Shown here piece by piece: positions 1 to 11,949 of a stretch of 64,000 bases of DNA. Source of the stretch: Silene conica (taxonomy: Eukaryota; Streptophyta; Magnoliopsida; Caryophyllales; Caryophyllaceae); NCBI GenBank assembly GCA_029255685.2, contig CM055311.2, positions 58,115,048-58,179,047 on the forward strand, read 5' to 3'. Both the position numbers and the translations under genes were made by a program. The notes beneath the pieces were generated by a model. It was not told where the DNA came from. It saw only the letters and a list, made by a program, of their open reading frames with translations, and did not search any database. How positions within the stretch are numbered: position 1 is the stretch's first letter; each line of letters starts with the position of its first letter.

Positions 1-1893
1 TCCAAAAAGCAAATGGGAAGAACATAGAAAAATGGAGGAAGTAATATTTAGAGTGTAATTATTGTTTTATCTTATCTATTTATATGAGTAATATTTTACT
101 GTTACAAATATATAACGGATATATTCGTCACAAAACATATTTATTAGCTTTGATTTTTACTGGTTTTCCTAAGGAAATTATTGTTAACATTTTACAATCA
201 ATTTTTAAATAAATATTGTTTTGTATATATTAAAGTCAAATACAACAAAAATCAATGGTAATTCCAGTAATTCAAAAGAGGAGAAGCGAAAAATTAACAA
301 AATTAAAATACATTTAGTTCGTGCTGGTAAAATTAATATTAAGATAATAAAATTGTAGTCTATTTTTAAGGATTATTTAATACAAGGTTGTGAGACTGCA
401 AAATAAAAATATGAAAAAAAATACTGTCTATCCCTATAAAAGGAATAGTATTTAGAGGATGTTGATTGGCTGCTAAAATGTAGGGAGTTGAAAAAAAAAA
501 AAGAGCTCCCCACCAAAACCCACATTCATACCCATATTTATTTACTTTCTTTCCTACTTTCACTATTTACTCTCTTCCCTATTTTTAATATTTACTCTCA
601 TGTTTTCATTCTATATATAATACATTTATACGATATATATAAAATAAAATTTCATAAAATCAAATCCGACACATTTTTTTTAAAGAAGATAAAGGTACAA
701 GGCAGTAACATGTGTATAAGTCTCCAATTAATGAAAAAAGTTCAATATTATTAATAAATAAATAAAATAATGATTTCAACCATGAAAAAAAGTTGAAAAT
801 TATTTTTTAAGTACTTTAGTCTATGCATAAAATTATGAGAATTTATTACTAGAAAAACTTTGAAAGTATAAATCATTTCGTAATAAGTAAAAAAATACTA
901 AAAAATAATTTTAAAAGAGTGCTTGAACGATTATATTTATAACATAATAATTGAAAAATAATAATACTTCAAACTAAAAATATGCTAACATACTGGAAAT
1001 ATACAACATGCAACATTTAAAATAGGGCTAAAAATTCATAAGTAAAAAATTTTAGAAAGTAAGAACATCGAAATAATTTGTAGCAAATTTAATAGTAATG
1101 AAAATATAGTGAAAATAAATTATTGTGATAATAACGATAACTATAATAATGTAAAAGAAGTCTAAATATTCAAATTCGGAATTTTATCTGCAAAAAAATT
1201 TAATAGTCATCAAAAGAAAAACAGAATTTTAAAAAATCACGATTTCAATTATTTATCATAAACAGAATAAAAAGTTAACAATAATAATAACACCAAATTC
1301 ATGAAATTTACTACAAACCCATAAATTCTAATTACCAAATTTATATACATTTTTTAACAAAATGAAAGATGACTACATTCTTTTGCAAAAATAAAAAGGA
1401 GAACAATAAATAACTTTACATGAATTCGTAGAAAAATACTATTTTGGAGATTTAAAAAAAATAAATTAAAACAACAATTAACCTTCATATTATAATTCGC
1501 TAATTCAGTATTGACTCGCCTATCGTATAAAATGAACAAAATACAAAAAATATTTTTAGCAGAATTATTATTATTGATAAAATTTATGTGAAAAAGTCTT
1601 TAAGTACTAACATAACATAAAATTGATCAAGTAATATTACATTTCTTACATATACTTCCAACTTTTTCTGAATATTTTGTGGTTTTAGGAAAATTCTGTA
1701 ATTTGCTTATCTGAGCGAATTACTAAAGAATTATACCGAATTGATAAAAAAACGAATTACGAATTTGTTCGCTTGAATCAATTTGGAATTCAGAGGAGTT
1801 GAGTAAATTTGGTATTCGTATCAATAACTATATCACGTTATTTGTGTAGATTTAATCTCACATTTTTCGTTTTTTAAGCGTCTTTTATTACGA
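1..1893. other. AT-rich DNA without recognisable genes
   Basis: Very AT-rich sequence. The open frames here are short (under 90 codons), low in complexity and match nothing I recognise. It may be the body of the Helitron whose 3' end lies at 1894-1925, but I could not place a 5' terminus with confidence. A string resembling a Helitron 5' end (TCTATATATAATACATTTAT) lies near 609 and is only a weak candidate. Confidence 0.5.
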
Positions 1894-1925
1894 CCCGTGC
1901 ATTTTTTGCACGGGAATAAAACTAG
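1894..1925 (+). mobile_element. Helitron 3' terminus (hairpin plus CTAG)
   Basis: An 8-bp perfect stem, CCCGTGCA at 1894-1901 and TGCACGGG at 1907-1914, is followed seven bases later by CTAG (1922-1925) and then T. Helitrons end in a short GC-rich hairpin about 10 bases before CTRR and insert between A and T, so the signature fits. A second example in this window (45422-45450) has the same layout. Only the terminus is recognised; no Rep/helicase coding sequence was seen upstream. Confidence 0.6.
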
Positions 1926-2663
1926 TTATATTCAAAGTGCCAAACATGGTATTCTGTTTTGTAATTTTTAATAATAATTTAATATATTGATCAAGAATTT
2001 GATCATTCAAAAGTAACTTTTTTTTTTGGTTATAATAGGGATAAAGGGATTCACATTGAACAGAAGGATGAGTGTGAGGAAATAGAGCATCTCACAGATA
2101 ATATCACTTCTATAATATGAGATATTGTCCGTCTTGAATGAGAATTTGTGATTTTTAATAGGGTTTAAAAAATACAAATAAAATCATTTTCCCTCTTATT
2201 TTAAATAAGCTTTTTCATTCAGCTTATAACAAAATTTGAGGAAATACATTACCCTAGTATTCCCTCATATTTATAATAATATAACTATTAAATTTTGTAC
2301 ATTCTCTCAATAGGGCAGGTGATCAAGACTATTTAGACCATCTCCATCCATGAGGATAAGACTAATTGAAAAATTGAGGAAGAGAAAAAAATGTTCTCCA
2401 ACAATGAGTATGCATATGCTGAAAGTTGAGGAAGAAAGCACACAGCGAGAAATAGCGGAACAAAACGCTGTGCGTGAGAGGAAAGGGATGTTTTAAATTT
2501 GATTTTTTTAATTATGATGATGTCATTTCACATCATCAAATTTTGGAGCATGGATTTTTTTAGTATTATTTTGTTTGTATAAATTTTATTTTCATTAATA
2601 ATTGAAATATAATTTTTTTTTTTTTGAAAAATAATTACACCATAGTTTTTATTTTTTTTTCTC

Positions 2664-3026
2664 TATAAATAGGTAGTAATACTTGACATATTTTGACATA
2701 TTTTTTCTTTTCTTTTTCAGATTTTATTTACTCTATTAGATATCGTTTTCTAACGGACGTTTAAGATTCGTAATTGAATAAAATTAAAATTAATTACATG
2801 TTTTAAATATTGTAAAGTGAACACGTAAATTAAGCTTACGAAAATAAATATAACACATAAATGAAGCTAACAATTCATTACGTCATTGGATAAGCTCAAT
2901 AATTTTAACAGTTATAATTACATAACATTGGATAAGATTGGATAAGTGATATCTCAACTGCTTGATTGTGGTTGGTCTATTCAGATTACGGATAAGATTG
3001 GATAAGATTTTTTTTCTCTATAAATA
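2664..3026 (+). promoter_or_regulatory. Duplicated TATA-box promoter segment
   Basis: Two copies of a T-run followed by CTCTATAAATA occur at about 2650-2671 and 3007-3026, and both continue into similar sequence (GTAATA, then GACATATTT or AACATATTT). The second TATAAATA (3019-3026) lies about 275 bases before the ATG at 3300 and is the likelier promoter of the enclosed gene. The short direct repeats ACCAACGGC/ACCAACGAC/ACCAACGGT between 3120 and 3180 fall in the presumed 5' leader. Promoter activity is inferred. Confidence 0.45.
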
Positions 3027-3299
3027 AGTAATAATGCTAACATATTTCAACACACCATTCATTTTCTTTCTAACTTGTTTTACTTCTTTTAGCCTTTTTT
3101 AATCTTAAGAAGTTAAATTACCAACGGCTATATTGTCACTATTACCAACGACTTTATTGTCACTATTACCAACGGTTATATAGTGCTCAGCTCTCTATTT
3201 AAATTGATATTTTCAGTTCACAATTTCTCACATCCAACAATTTCCGACATTCTCACTCTTTTATTCATCTCGGTTGTATCAAATTCAAATTAACCGAAA

Positions 3300-3900
3300 A
3301 TGACTTACTGGGATGATAAAGTTAGGGAGTTTCAAAGAGACATGGACATGATAAAAAATCATGCTCCTAACTTTGTTACTCGTTTGAATCTAGTCATGCC
3401 AGAAACGGTATACATGAATATGTTACATTGTTCACCACCATTAGCAATGTTGATCTCAATCATATCCGGAAACGCCGATACTGTGCTGAGTCCACCTGTT
3501 TTGAACAATGCAACAATAGGTAATGTTATTGCTATTTTAATTAATTATACCGAGAAAGTTAAATTGTATTTTACATAAAATCCAACATATTTTATATTGC
3601 GTTTTTTCAGATACTTATCTTTCGAAAGGCGAAGAACATCGCAAATTAAGGAAAGAAGTCGTCGAAATTATTCGACGTTTGTTCAACGTCATGAATCCGG
3701 AAACTCTATTGGATCTACTATCTGGAGATGGAAGATTTTTCATTCCACGTGAGCGTCTCCATTATTATCACGTATACAATGAGGTTACCATGGAGGAAGA
3801 GCTCGAATATTTACGCGACGAAAACTTACCGGCTGACCGCCTTAATTACTCTTCTAACGATAATTATTCATCTGGTGATGATTCTGATTATGACATCTGA
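3300..3900 (+). CDS. Unknown 169-aa protein, two exons, inside TIR element
   Basis: Exon 1 is 3300-3519 and exon 2 is 3611-3900. The intron starts GTAATG and ends TTTTTTCAG, and splicing joins the two frames in phase (73 codons plus one base, then two bases completing an Asp codon). The predicted protein is 169 residues. It begins MTYWDDKVREFQRDMD, has a moderately hydrophobic middle, a charged stretch (KGEEHRKLRKEVVEII) and a very acidic, Ser/Asn/Asp-rich tail ending SGDDSDYDI. I recognise no domain. Its position inside TIRs suggests either an ORF1-type accessory protein of the transposon or a captured gene. The in-frame intron and absence of stops argue that it was coding recently. Confidence 0.6.
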
Positions 3901-4390
3901 TGACGATGATTCTCACCGACAATAATATGTTCAAGTACCATGTCGTTGTTGTGTACTAATGTTTCCTATTATTGTAACGGTCGTACTTCGTGTTTGTTTA
4001 GGTCATTATTTAATAATTTGCTTATTAAAAGTACTGCTAGAACGTTTTAATTTTCGTAATTGTGGTTTGTCCCGTAAAATTAATTACATGTTTTTAATGT
4101 TATCTTTTTTATTTTTGAAATTGTCTTGGAAAAAAATCGAAATCGAATAATTATCGAGTTGAAAACCCGAACAAATTACAAAATTAATTGTATGATGTAA
4201 ATAATGTGTGGGGTAGGTTAAAGTAAGAGAGATAAATGATGAAAGAGAGTAATGAGGAATAAGTGTAAATTATTGTTGGAGGAATATTTTTGTTGTAAAT
4301 TGAAAAATTGAGGAATAATGAGGTGGAGGAGTAAGAAGTGATTAGAGAGAGTGAGATGAGGAGGAGTATTGAGTATGGTTGGAGATGGTC

Positions 4391-5747
4391 TAAGGGAGTA
4401 TATAATTAAATTTGTATCACACAAACACACTAACTACATAAACATTTACCAAAAATAAAAATAGAAAAGCTATTGTGAATAGACATAAATAAAAATAGGG
4501 AAGCTTATTTAAAATACAAGGAAGTATATATAAATTTATAAATTCATATAAAAAAATTTCAGAGGAAGTGTTTTTAATGTACATTCAGATTGTTTTATTG
4601 TACGCGTAAGTCGTTATTGTTGAACAAATATTGTATTATCAAAGCTCTATTATAAGTTTATATAACTCACAATATAGTTAATATTTTGTAAAGCAGTTTT
4701 ACAATCCTTTATAAGTTAAATGTTTCGTTCATTGATAATAATAAAAGAGAGCTTGGTCAATTGAAATATCGTCTCACTGTATGATATTTTTATTGACAAA
4801 CTCCTAATTTAAGCAATCATAACTTTGTTTAAGACGCATATATTGTTAAATAGGCAAAATGCCAACTGAATTATATATTTTAACTTATGACGGGTATATC
4901 CGTGATAAAAGAAACCAATCTTATATCCAAAATATACACGATATATAGAGCACTACATTTTTTTATCGATTGAGGAATGCGACGAGTCATGGTTAAACAA
5001 AAGCAAGCGAGATATAAATCTAGTGAGATAAAAAATTCTCTTTTTCCACCGCCTTCCTGTTCCTTTTCTTCTCCTTGAAGAAACTTCCCTTACCTCTAAC
5101 CCCTCCCTCAACCCTTGCTCCTCTCCGCTACACCCAGAGATCCGGTCAGTTTTTTCACTGATTTCTGGTGGTTCTGATGTCATAGCCATGGTATTTCATG
5201 TGTCTAAGCCACCGTTCTTTGTGTTTTTGGTCGATTATTCAATGTCCATAAGAAAAGATCCTAAATTCAGTCTTACATCTATATTTCTATAAACATCCTT
5301 TGTCGGCAAAGTCGTCCAAACTAGCTTCAACTTATTCAAGGTTTTATCCACCATCTGCATCAGCTAAGCAGCTACTTTGGTATATATGAATATGAGTATA
5401 TGACTAGATCTGGATTCTTGCTTAACTCTTTCTTCGTCTGGGCTCTCGCATTGAGGCCTAAGTATACTCTTATTACTTATTTCTTTCTTTTATTGAGCAG
5501 AGCTAAGGGTCCTGGTTGGATCGGTTCCTTCGTGGCTGGTTTCGAGAGATATGACTATGTTTTGTACTAGTTGTTGGAGACGTTTTCTCGCTTTAGAGGT
5601 CGTCAGTGGTGGCTTATATTTCTTTTCCATTGTTATGCATTCTCGAAGAGGATGTATAAGGGTTAATTGTGGAGTTTTCTGGTTGGAGTGGTTGGTTTTT
5701 TCATCTTTTCTTTTAAATTAAGTCTGCTGTTTTCTTTCTCCTTTCAC
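4391..5747. other. Intergenic sequence, nothing recognised
   Basis: AT-rich up to about 5030, then a pyrimidine-rich block (about 5036-5150) that could be an old promoter or leader. A 35-codon frame from ATG 5188 is too short to support. The stretch leads directly into the TPR pseudogene and may contain its decayed 5' part. Confidence 0.4.
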
Positions 5748-5886
5748 ATGGATAATCGGTCTTTTATTTTCAATCTTAGTGAATTGTTTATCTTTGATGA
5801 CGACGTTGTAGAAGATGAGGATTTGGTTACCTAGATCATGAGTATTAGAGAGTCGTCTTTCTACTCTATTCAGCTCATGAAAGAAA

Positions 5887-7453
5887 GAAGTTTTTAACAA
5901 AATGGTGTGCCAAACGAAACTATTTAACAAAATGGCGTTCTTTTGAAATTAATTACCAAAAATGGTTCCACGTCATCAATTCCGATTTTTAAATTTTTTT
6001 TTCTGAAATTTTGAACTTGTCGCTGTCCTGGACAGCGACTAGTTACTTCCATTTTCATAGCTTCGACAAGCTACCTTCGTCAAGTCCGTTCTCCTTACTC
6101 CGACCACCAAATAATGAAATACGACCACCATTCTCTTCGTTTGACCTCCCTTATCATAATCACATGGTTGGTTGAGTTATTTGCTTGATGGTTTGCACAA
6201 AAAGTGAGCCGTAAAATCGCCGTTCACCAACCATTTCGGTTTCGAACATTGTATCTCCTCTGTTTTTCTGCCTCTCCTCTATTTCATCCCTCTTCTCTTT
6301 GACACTAAACTGCCATTTCATTTCATTATGTAGCACTTAGCAGCCTATTGAGGATGCAATTATATTGATGTGAATCAACCAGTATGGTTATATTTAAGTT
6401 TGCGTCAACTAGAAATTGGTGATAGCATGGATTGTCCTGACCCATTAAGTAAAGAGATTACCTTCCCCCTGTAAACAATTATTTTGCATAAAACCAAAAT
6501 GAAACGACACAATGAAGTGGGTCAAAACTCCTGAACTCTATTTTGATATGTATGGCAGGAAAAGGAGCTAGCACTCGCAGCCAATAAACTGGCAGATTGC
6601 CAGAAGACGATTGCATCACTTGGGAGCCAACTGAAATCCCTGGCTACACTCGAGGATCTCTTTTCAGACTCAGATATGCAGTTTGACATTTCTGGCAAAG
6701 AGTCGCAACCTATCAAAACTGAAGTGAAACCCGCTAGTTTGCATTCTAGCAGTAGTCTTCCAGTACAGTCTGATTCACGACCCTCAGAAACCAGTACTTC
6801 AAAGAGTGTTTCTGTCAGCTTGGAGGATAGCCAGAAATTCACAAAGAATGTTAAACAAAAAGAGGAATTGACGTCGTTAGCAGTAAACAAGAGCCATAAA
6901 AATGGGTATGGCAAGTATTTTCCTCGATCCACGAGCACAGTTCGAAGTCGAAATTCATGGGATAAGTAATGGAGTATGAGATTGAGAAGACCTTATTGTG
7001 TAGTGTTTACATGAATTGATGATCACGTGGAGTGGAAGAAGGTTGTTACAGCGATGAAATAGAGGAGAAGCAGAAAAACAGAGGAAATGCAGTGTTCGAA
7101 ACCGAAATGGTTGGTGAACGGCGATTTTACGGCTCATTTTTTGCACAAATCATCGAGCAAATAACTCAACCAACCGCGTCATTACGATAAGGGAAGTGAG
7201 ACGAAGAGAATGGTGGTCGTATTTCATTATTTGGTGGTCGGAGTAAGGAGAACGGACTTGACGAAGGTAGCTTGTCAAAACTATGAAAATGGAAGTAACT
7301 AGTCGCTGTCCAGGACAGCGACAAGTTCAAAATTTCAGAAAAAAAATTAAAAAATCGGAATTGATGACGTGGAACCATTTTTGGTAATTAGTTTCAAAAG
7401 AACGCCATTTTGTTAAATAGTTTCGTTTGGCACACCATTTTGTTAAAAACTTC
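5887..7453. mobile_element. Pack-MULE with 400-bp terminal inverted repeats
   Basis: The 9-bp duplication TGAAAGAAA flanks the element (5878-5886 and 7454-7462). The long inverted repeats, about 400 bp each, start GAAGTTTTTAACAAAATGG and occupy 5887-6287 and 7053-7453. They differ by scattered point changes and contain a perfect inner palindrome, GTCGCTGTCCTGGACAGCGAC, in the left arm. A 9-bp TSD with long TIRs is diagnostic of Mutator-like elements. The interior (6288-7052) has no transposase but carries part of a filament-like plant protein gene, which makes it a Pack-MULE. Confidence 0.9.
6559..6969 (+). pseudogene. Captured C-terminal exon of filament-like plant protein (FPP)
   Basis: Directly after a splice-acceptor-like TATGGCAG (ending 6558), a frame stays open for 136 codons to TAA at 6967. 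It begins [20 protein letters not shown] and continues [19 protein letters not shown]. This matches the conserved C-terminal coiled-coil segment of plant FPP proteins (DUF869), where KEI-LAA-KLAECQ-TI-LG-QLK-L is characteristic. The rest is Ser/Thr-rich and ends [11 protein letters not shown]. The fragment retains what looks like the 3' part of the preceding intron (6288-6558), so genomic DNA rather than mRNA was captured. The FPP call comes from memory of the family motif, without a search. Confidence 0.7.
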
Positions 7454-8464
7454 TGAAAGAAAGGGGAAACTCCGTTTTCAAAAGAGGAGATACATCGGTT
7501 GCATGTAATCTTTACGAACATGCTTTAAATTTTTGTGCTATGTTGGTTTACATCCTTCTTGCGATCAACATGCTACTTCTGCCTCAGGTTTATCCCTTGT
7601 GCTTAATTTAACAGCCTGCTATTTGAAATTATCTCTTTATGATCTTGCAACTCGTTACTGCAAATTTATTTGCATTTTGGCCTCTCCAATGTTAAAGCTC
7701 TTTATCGTCGAGGCTTAGCTTATAAGCATTTAAATCTTCTCAATGATGCCCTATTCGACTTTGAGCACGTTCTCCGCCATGATCCGCCTAATTCAGAAGC
7801 TAGACGTGAGCTTCAAATAGTGACTAATAGACTTGAAGTGAACCTCAAGGGCAAGCGTGTTGCTCCTTTGTTTCTCCGGTTGACATTCGACATAAAAGAT
7901 AATAAACCTCTAATTTCTCTTGAGGTGGTTCCAGAGTCTGTTGTTGCTTCTCGTCCTCCTTGTATTACTGAACCAATAGCCAATGAAGTAAGTGCTAACA
8001 ATGTTTCAATGGTCTTTAACACCATCCACGAGCCCGACCAATCTCAGTCCTTGAGTACTGACCCTACCCCTACTTCCTATAATGAAAAACCGACAACTTA
8101 CTCTTTTAATAAAAAAGGAGCTAAAAATAAATTGCAAAGTTCTTCTAAGGATTATGATAATTTGTTAGCCGGGAAAGATCTCTTCTTTTTCAATGCAGGT
8201 TTTTTGTCTTTCATGAGGGTTCGATCCCTCATTCCCGAAAATTCTATACAGACGGGAACTCCCCATGAAGATTTTTCACGGACAGCAGAAGTTCCCCCTC
8301 TTCCCTTTTACCCAAGGAGCAAGTTCAGCATTCTCCAGTTACTCTCGAGAAGGATAATGTGGTTCAAGATAAATTTGTTCTACAAATTGCTAAGAAGAAG
8401 CGGATCTGAATGGACTCTACTCAAATTAGCAAGATATCCGCGGTTCAGTTCTAGTTTAATGTAG

Positions 8465-9915
8465 GTAGTAATAACAAGAACAACAGTTCTAGAGATAATG
8501 CGGATTCTTACCATCAGAGTGGTAGACGTACGACGGATTACTCCCATTGTCGTGGTCATCGTGTGACCCAAGCTAGTTTCCATAGGAAAAAAGATTTTTG
8601 GTTTCCGTAGACTTTTCCCTTTCTCAATGCAGGTTCACAAATGAGGTTGCGGCGGACAGAAGGGCTAAAAGAAAGGAGACAAACTCATTTCAATTAGACG
8701 CTTTTTATCATCCTCCCTACAAAAAATGTCGTCTTACACTTTCCGTTTTCTACTCATGTATTATTAGTTCCGTTAGTTGGTTTACTAGAGCACTACATTT
8801 GGGAAATTTAGAAATACAAAACGTGTGTCCTTCCTTTTGCCTATAAAAGACAAATTCTTAATTCATATATACTACGGTTATTTGAGTGTAAAATAATAAG
8901 GCAGAGTTTTGTAATCATTTTATTATGATGTAATGTAGCTAAAATGGTTTAATTTGTGTAATAGCTTTCGCTAAAGTAATTTAAAAAATGGTCACATTTG
9001 TTTGTAAAATTATTAAAATTATCATCGTATTATTTTAAACTAAAATAATCCCTATGACGGAGACCAATTTTTTTCCAGCTATAAAGGTTGTTACAATCCA
9101 ATTGCCTCCGGAACGAGACATGTGCTATCTTATTTGGAACTCTAGGTAGATAACTAATACTTAGGCAATGAAAAGACGGTGCCATATGGATGATGTCCCC
9201 TACGATATCCTCAATTTGGTGGTGTTGCTACTCTATTCCTGCAATCTGATAAATACAAGTCTGACAAAATCTCCACATGTCAGAACCTTTTCCTTCAATT
9301 CACTGCAGCACCTTGAGGATCCTTAACGCTTCCACTGCTGACCAATTATTAAAAAAAAGGTTTTAACTCGATTGTTTTAGTATATTTGTCATGCGCAAAT
9401 TCTATTAATGTGCGATAAAAAAAATAAAACCACTTTTTTTTATTGAATAACGACCATTTTTTAATAAATAATGACCACTTTTTATAAATAAAAATGAAAT
9501 TTTTTTTCAGGGAGTTTAGCCAAAATAAACACTATTTATACTTCAACAAAAAAAAATAGTACTAGAAAAATGGCCAAAACACGATTTTGTTTTTTGGTGT
9601 CGGGCATGTCGGCTTGTTTGTATGTAGTGGAGCAGACTCAGGGTTTACTAATCCCAAAATGGAAGATGGGAGATCCACCATCAAATGTTTAGAGAGAAAT
9701 CATTTCATGACTAACTAATTCTAATCAAGTATTTTCCCTAGAATGTCAGAAGATCTTAAAAAAATCGCAGTAAGATTTTGACAGTGGCCAAAGCCGCCTA
9801 ACGTTTCAGGTGCCAGACTATTTCATCTTTGTTTAACTGTAGACTGTAGTGGTCATCCATGACTCCGCAACGTCCCCAACATCCAAATCTGTCACACCAC
9901 CTTACTGGTGAAAAT
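8465..9915. other. Intergenic sequence, nothing recognised
   Basis: AT-rich DNA. Around 8580-8850 there is faint codon-like sequence after a CTCAATGCAG acceptor-like string, which may be a last exon of the TPR pseudogene, but no domain is visible. The remainder contains poly-A/T runs and no supported feature. Confidence 0.4.
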
Positions 9916-10384
9916 GTAGGTAGTCTCAAAATGAACGTAAATATCGACACATGATATGACATGTCATGAAATTTAAGAGGCGGGACATATTATTTAAATT
10001 TAATAAAATATATACATTTTATAGTTATAAATATTTGATTTTAGTTTCGTAAAAGTAGTTGATATTTTTTAAATAAGTTAAGCTAAAACTTGCTCTTGAT
10101 AATAACTCATTTTCATTTCTCATTCGAACCAATATTCTAATTAATCTCTTTCGATAGCGCATTTCTCGTCCGAAAAACATCATTCACTCCAAATGATGAT
10201 CAAATACTGTGGACATGACTCAAATTTCATGGACACGTGTCAGACACATGCCAAATAAATGTAGAAAGTTAGACATGGCTTTATAGGTATCCGACACGTT
10301 TCAGCGTGTGTTCGTGGAGTGTCGGTGTCGGACACGATATCAGACATGGCATGACTCATTACGAGAAGTGTCTGTCCTACCTAG
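9916..10384. mobile_element. hAT-type MITE, copy 1 (469 bp)
   Basis: The ends are GTAGGTAG and CTACCTAG. They are flanked by GTGAAAAT (9908-9915) and GTGACAAT (10385-10392), an 8-bp duplication with one mismatch. The body is homologous along its length to the element at 42850-43341: the AT-rich core and GTCGGTGTCGGACACG-type repeats near the right end. The 8-bp TSD points to the hAT superfamily. No coding capacity. Confidence 0.8.
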
Positions 10385-10392
10385 GTGACAAT

Positions 10393-10556
10393 TGAGTCAC
10401 TCGGGTCGATCAGTTCAGATCGGGTCATACCGGGTTCGGTTTAAGACCTGTTTCGGTTTATATCAGGTCATTTTTGGCCCCGGTCATTAACGGGTGACAT
10501 GTCGGTTCGCGTCATTAACGGGTTGGTGTTGGGTCAGGTTAACGACATATATTTTA
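10393..10556. repeat. GGGTC-rich degenerate repeat, left half
   Basis: A stretch rich in CGGGTCA/GGTCGGGT-like words. A similar stretch lies at 39290-39480, on the far side of solo LTR D, so the LTR appears to have split one pre-existing repeat. The right part ends in sequence (GTCAGTTTTTTCCAGCTCTA) that resembles ends of common plant non-autonomous DNA transposons, but no TSD was found. Confidence 0.4.
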
Positions 10557-11554
10557 TGTAACACCCCGTTATTTTACGAACGATAATTTTTAAGAATTTA
10601 ATTTAATATTTCGGAAATTTAATTATATTTCAATTTATTTTCGTAAACTTAGTTAAATAAAATAGTAAGTTACGTTTTAAGATTTAATAAGTCTTAAGAT
10701 GTTATTTCCTCGTTTGGGATTTCTACTTTTGAGACAATCCGTCTCAAACCCGCTTCCCCCACTTAAATCCCGACTTCACTTTTTCCAAGATAAAAAGAAA
10801 AGTGTAGAACACTATTCACTATCTTCCTCATTTCCAAAACATAACTTCTCCTTCCTCCATTGTTAAACCCCAAGTTTTCACTAAAATCATCCTAGAGAAC
10901 TTGTTTCTCATCGGAATCAGGTAATTCTTTCGCCTACGAATTTCTTAGATCGATGTCGTCGTTTCTGTACCTTCAATCGCGCAAAACAAGGCAGCAGTTT
11001 TCTGGGCTGTTATTCCCTTCTTGGATTTCGTGATTTTAATCAAGTTTTTCTTTGTTGTAGGAGGTGATTTAGAGGACCTGAAAGTTGATTCTGTGATTAT
11101 TGAAGATAAATTGGAGGATTAGCTTGCTCGAGGTAGCCTTGACGAGGGAATTCGGCTTATATCATAAACTTTGCAAGTTTTGTTAGTTTTTTTTTTTTTT
11201 TTTTTTTTTTTTATTATGTTAGTAACATGTTTAGGAAGATGATTTTGTGTTTGTTTGTGTGGATGATGATTGTATGCTGAAAATATAGTTAGAATCGTGT
11301 TAGTGTTATAGTTTGATAGTCCTCACATGATAGAAACTTCATTTGTGTTGTTGGATGATGGTTTATTTAAGAAAAGGATGATTTAAATGATGGGTTTTGT
11401 TAATGATTAATGTAATTGATCATATGAAGATGTTAATATGCTTATTTCTGGTGGATTATGGTCATTGGATGCTGAAATTAGTGTTTAGAAATCATCTTAC
11501 GAGGTTTGGTTCAATTTGATATGCGTAAAAGAGGTTTTCTCGCGTACATGACCT

Positions 11555-11850
11555 CTGAGCCGGTCGACTAACCGGCTGAGAGCCCCTGACTTTAAATTCT
11601 GAGTTTTTGCAAAGTAAGTGGGAATGAGTCCTCAGCAAGGCGGTCGGCCGCCGATCCACCGGCTGAGAACCCTTGATGGGTGAAATTTTAGTTGACAACT
11701 CAAGGGAGGGTTGTCAGCCGGTGGGCCGGCGGCCGGTCAACTGGCTGAGAACCCCTTCCCCTCAAAAGTTTCTGTTTTCTAAAAGGCTGGAAAAGACTCC
11801 CAGTCGGTCAGCCGACAATCGGTGGCCTGATCGGCTGAGAGCCCCTGATT
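11555..11850 (+). repeat. GC-rich palindromic cassettes in LTR D
   Basis: Four cassettes about 70-80 bp apart, each built from GCCGGTC/GACCGGC words in dyad symmetry (for example CCGGTCGACTAACCGG) and each followed by GAGARCCCCT. They are separated by AT-rich spacers. The same cassettes, in either orientation, occur in the LTRs of B, C and E. Confidence 0.75.
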
Positions 11851-11949
11851 CATTTATTGGAGACTTAACTTGTGATCGGATGTTCCGATTTAAATGATTC
11901 TTTTCCATATGATTTCTATGCTTGTCTTCTATCATATGGTGTTTTACGT

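Larger units (their letters stand above)
2336..4390 (+). mobile_element. PIF/Harbinger-like TIR element, 2.06 kb
   Basis: The ends are inverted repeats: GACCATCTCCATCCAT at 2336 and, on the other strand, GACCATCTCCAACCAT ending at 4390. They are flanked by TTA and TAA, one mismatch from the TWA duplication expected for PIF/Harbinger. The termini resemble those of the better-supported PIF/Harbinger element at 51271-53197. Subterminal sequence includes ATTGAAAAATTGAGGA at about 2366, repeated in the same orientation near 4300. No DDE transposase frame is visible. The only coding capacity is a two-exon gene at 3300-3900, so the element is probably non-autonomous. Confidence 0.7.
5748..8464 (+). 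pseudogene. TPR-domain protein pseudogene interrupted by Pack-MULE
   Basis: Before the MULE, the frame from ATG 5748 runs to LMKER at 5886 with one TAG (5832-5834). After the MULE the same frame resumes with KERGNSVFKRGDTSVA. One copy of the TSD sits exactly in the reading frame, so the MULE entered a coding exon. The following text is typical tetratricopeptide sequence: helix A/B pairs, then NVKALYRRGLAYKHLNLLND and ALFDFEHVLRHDPPNSEARR, as in co-chaperone TPR proteins that bind Hsp70/Hsp90 tails. Frameshifts near 7540 and 7665 are needed to follow it. The C-terminal part (about 7850-8464) is Ser/Thr/Asn-rich and unrecognised. With a stop, two frameshifts and a 1.57-kb insertion it cannot make the ancestral protein. 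Confidence 0.75.

Noticed and set aside
6522-6938. 138-codon frame antisense to the FPP fragment
   Set aside because: A shadow of the plus-strand frame, which matches a known family and starts at a splice acceptor.
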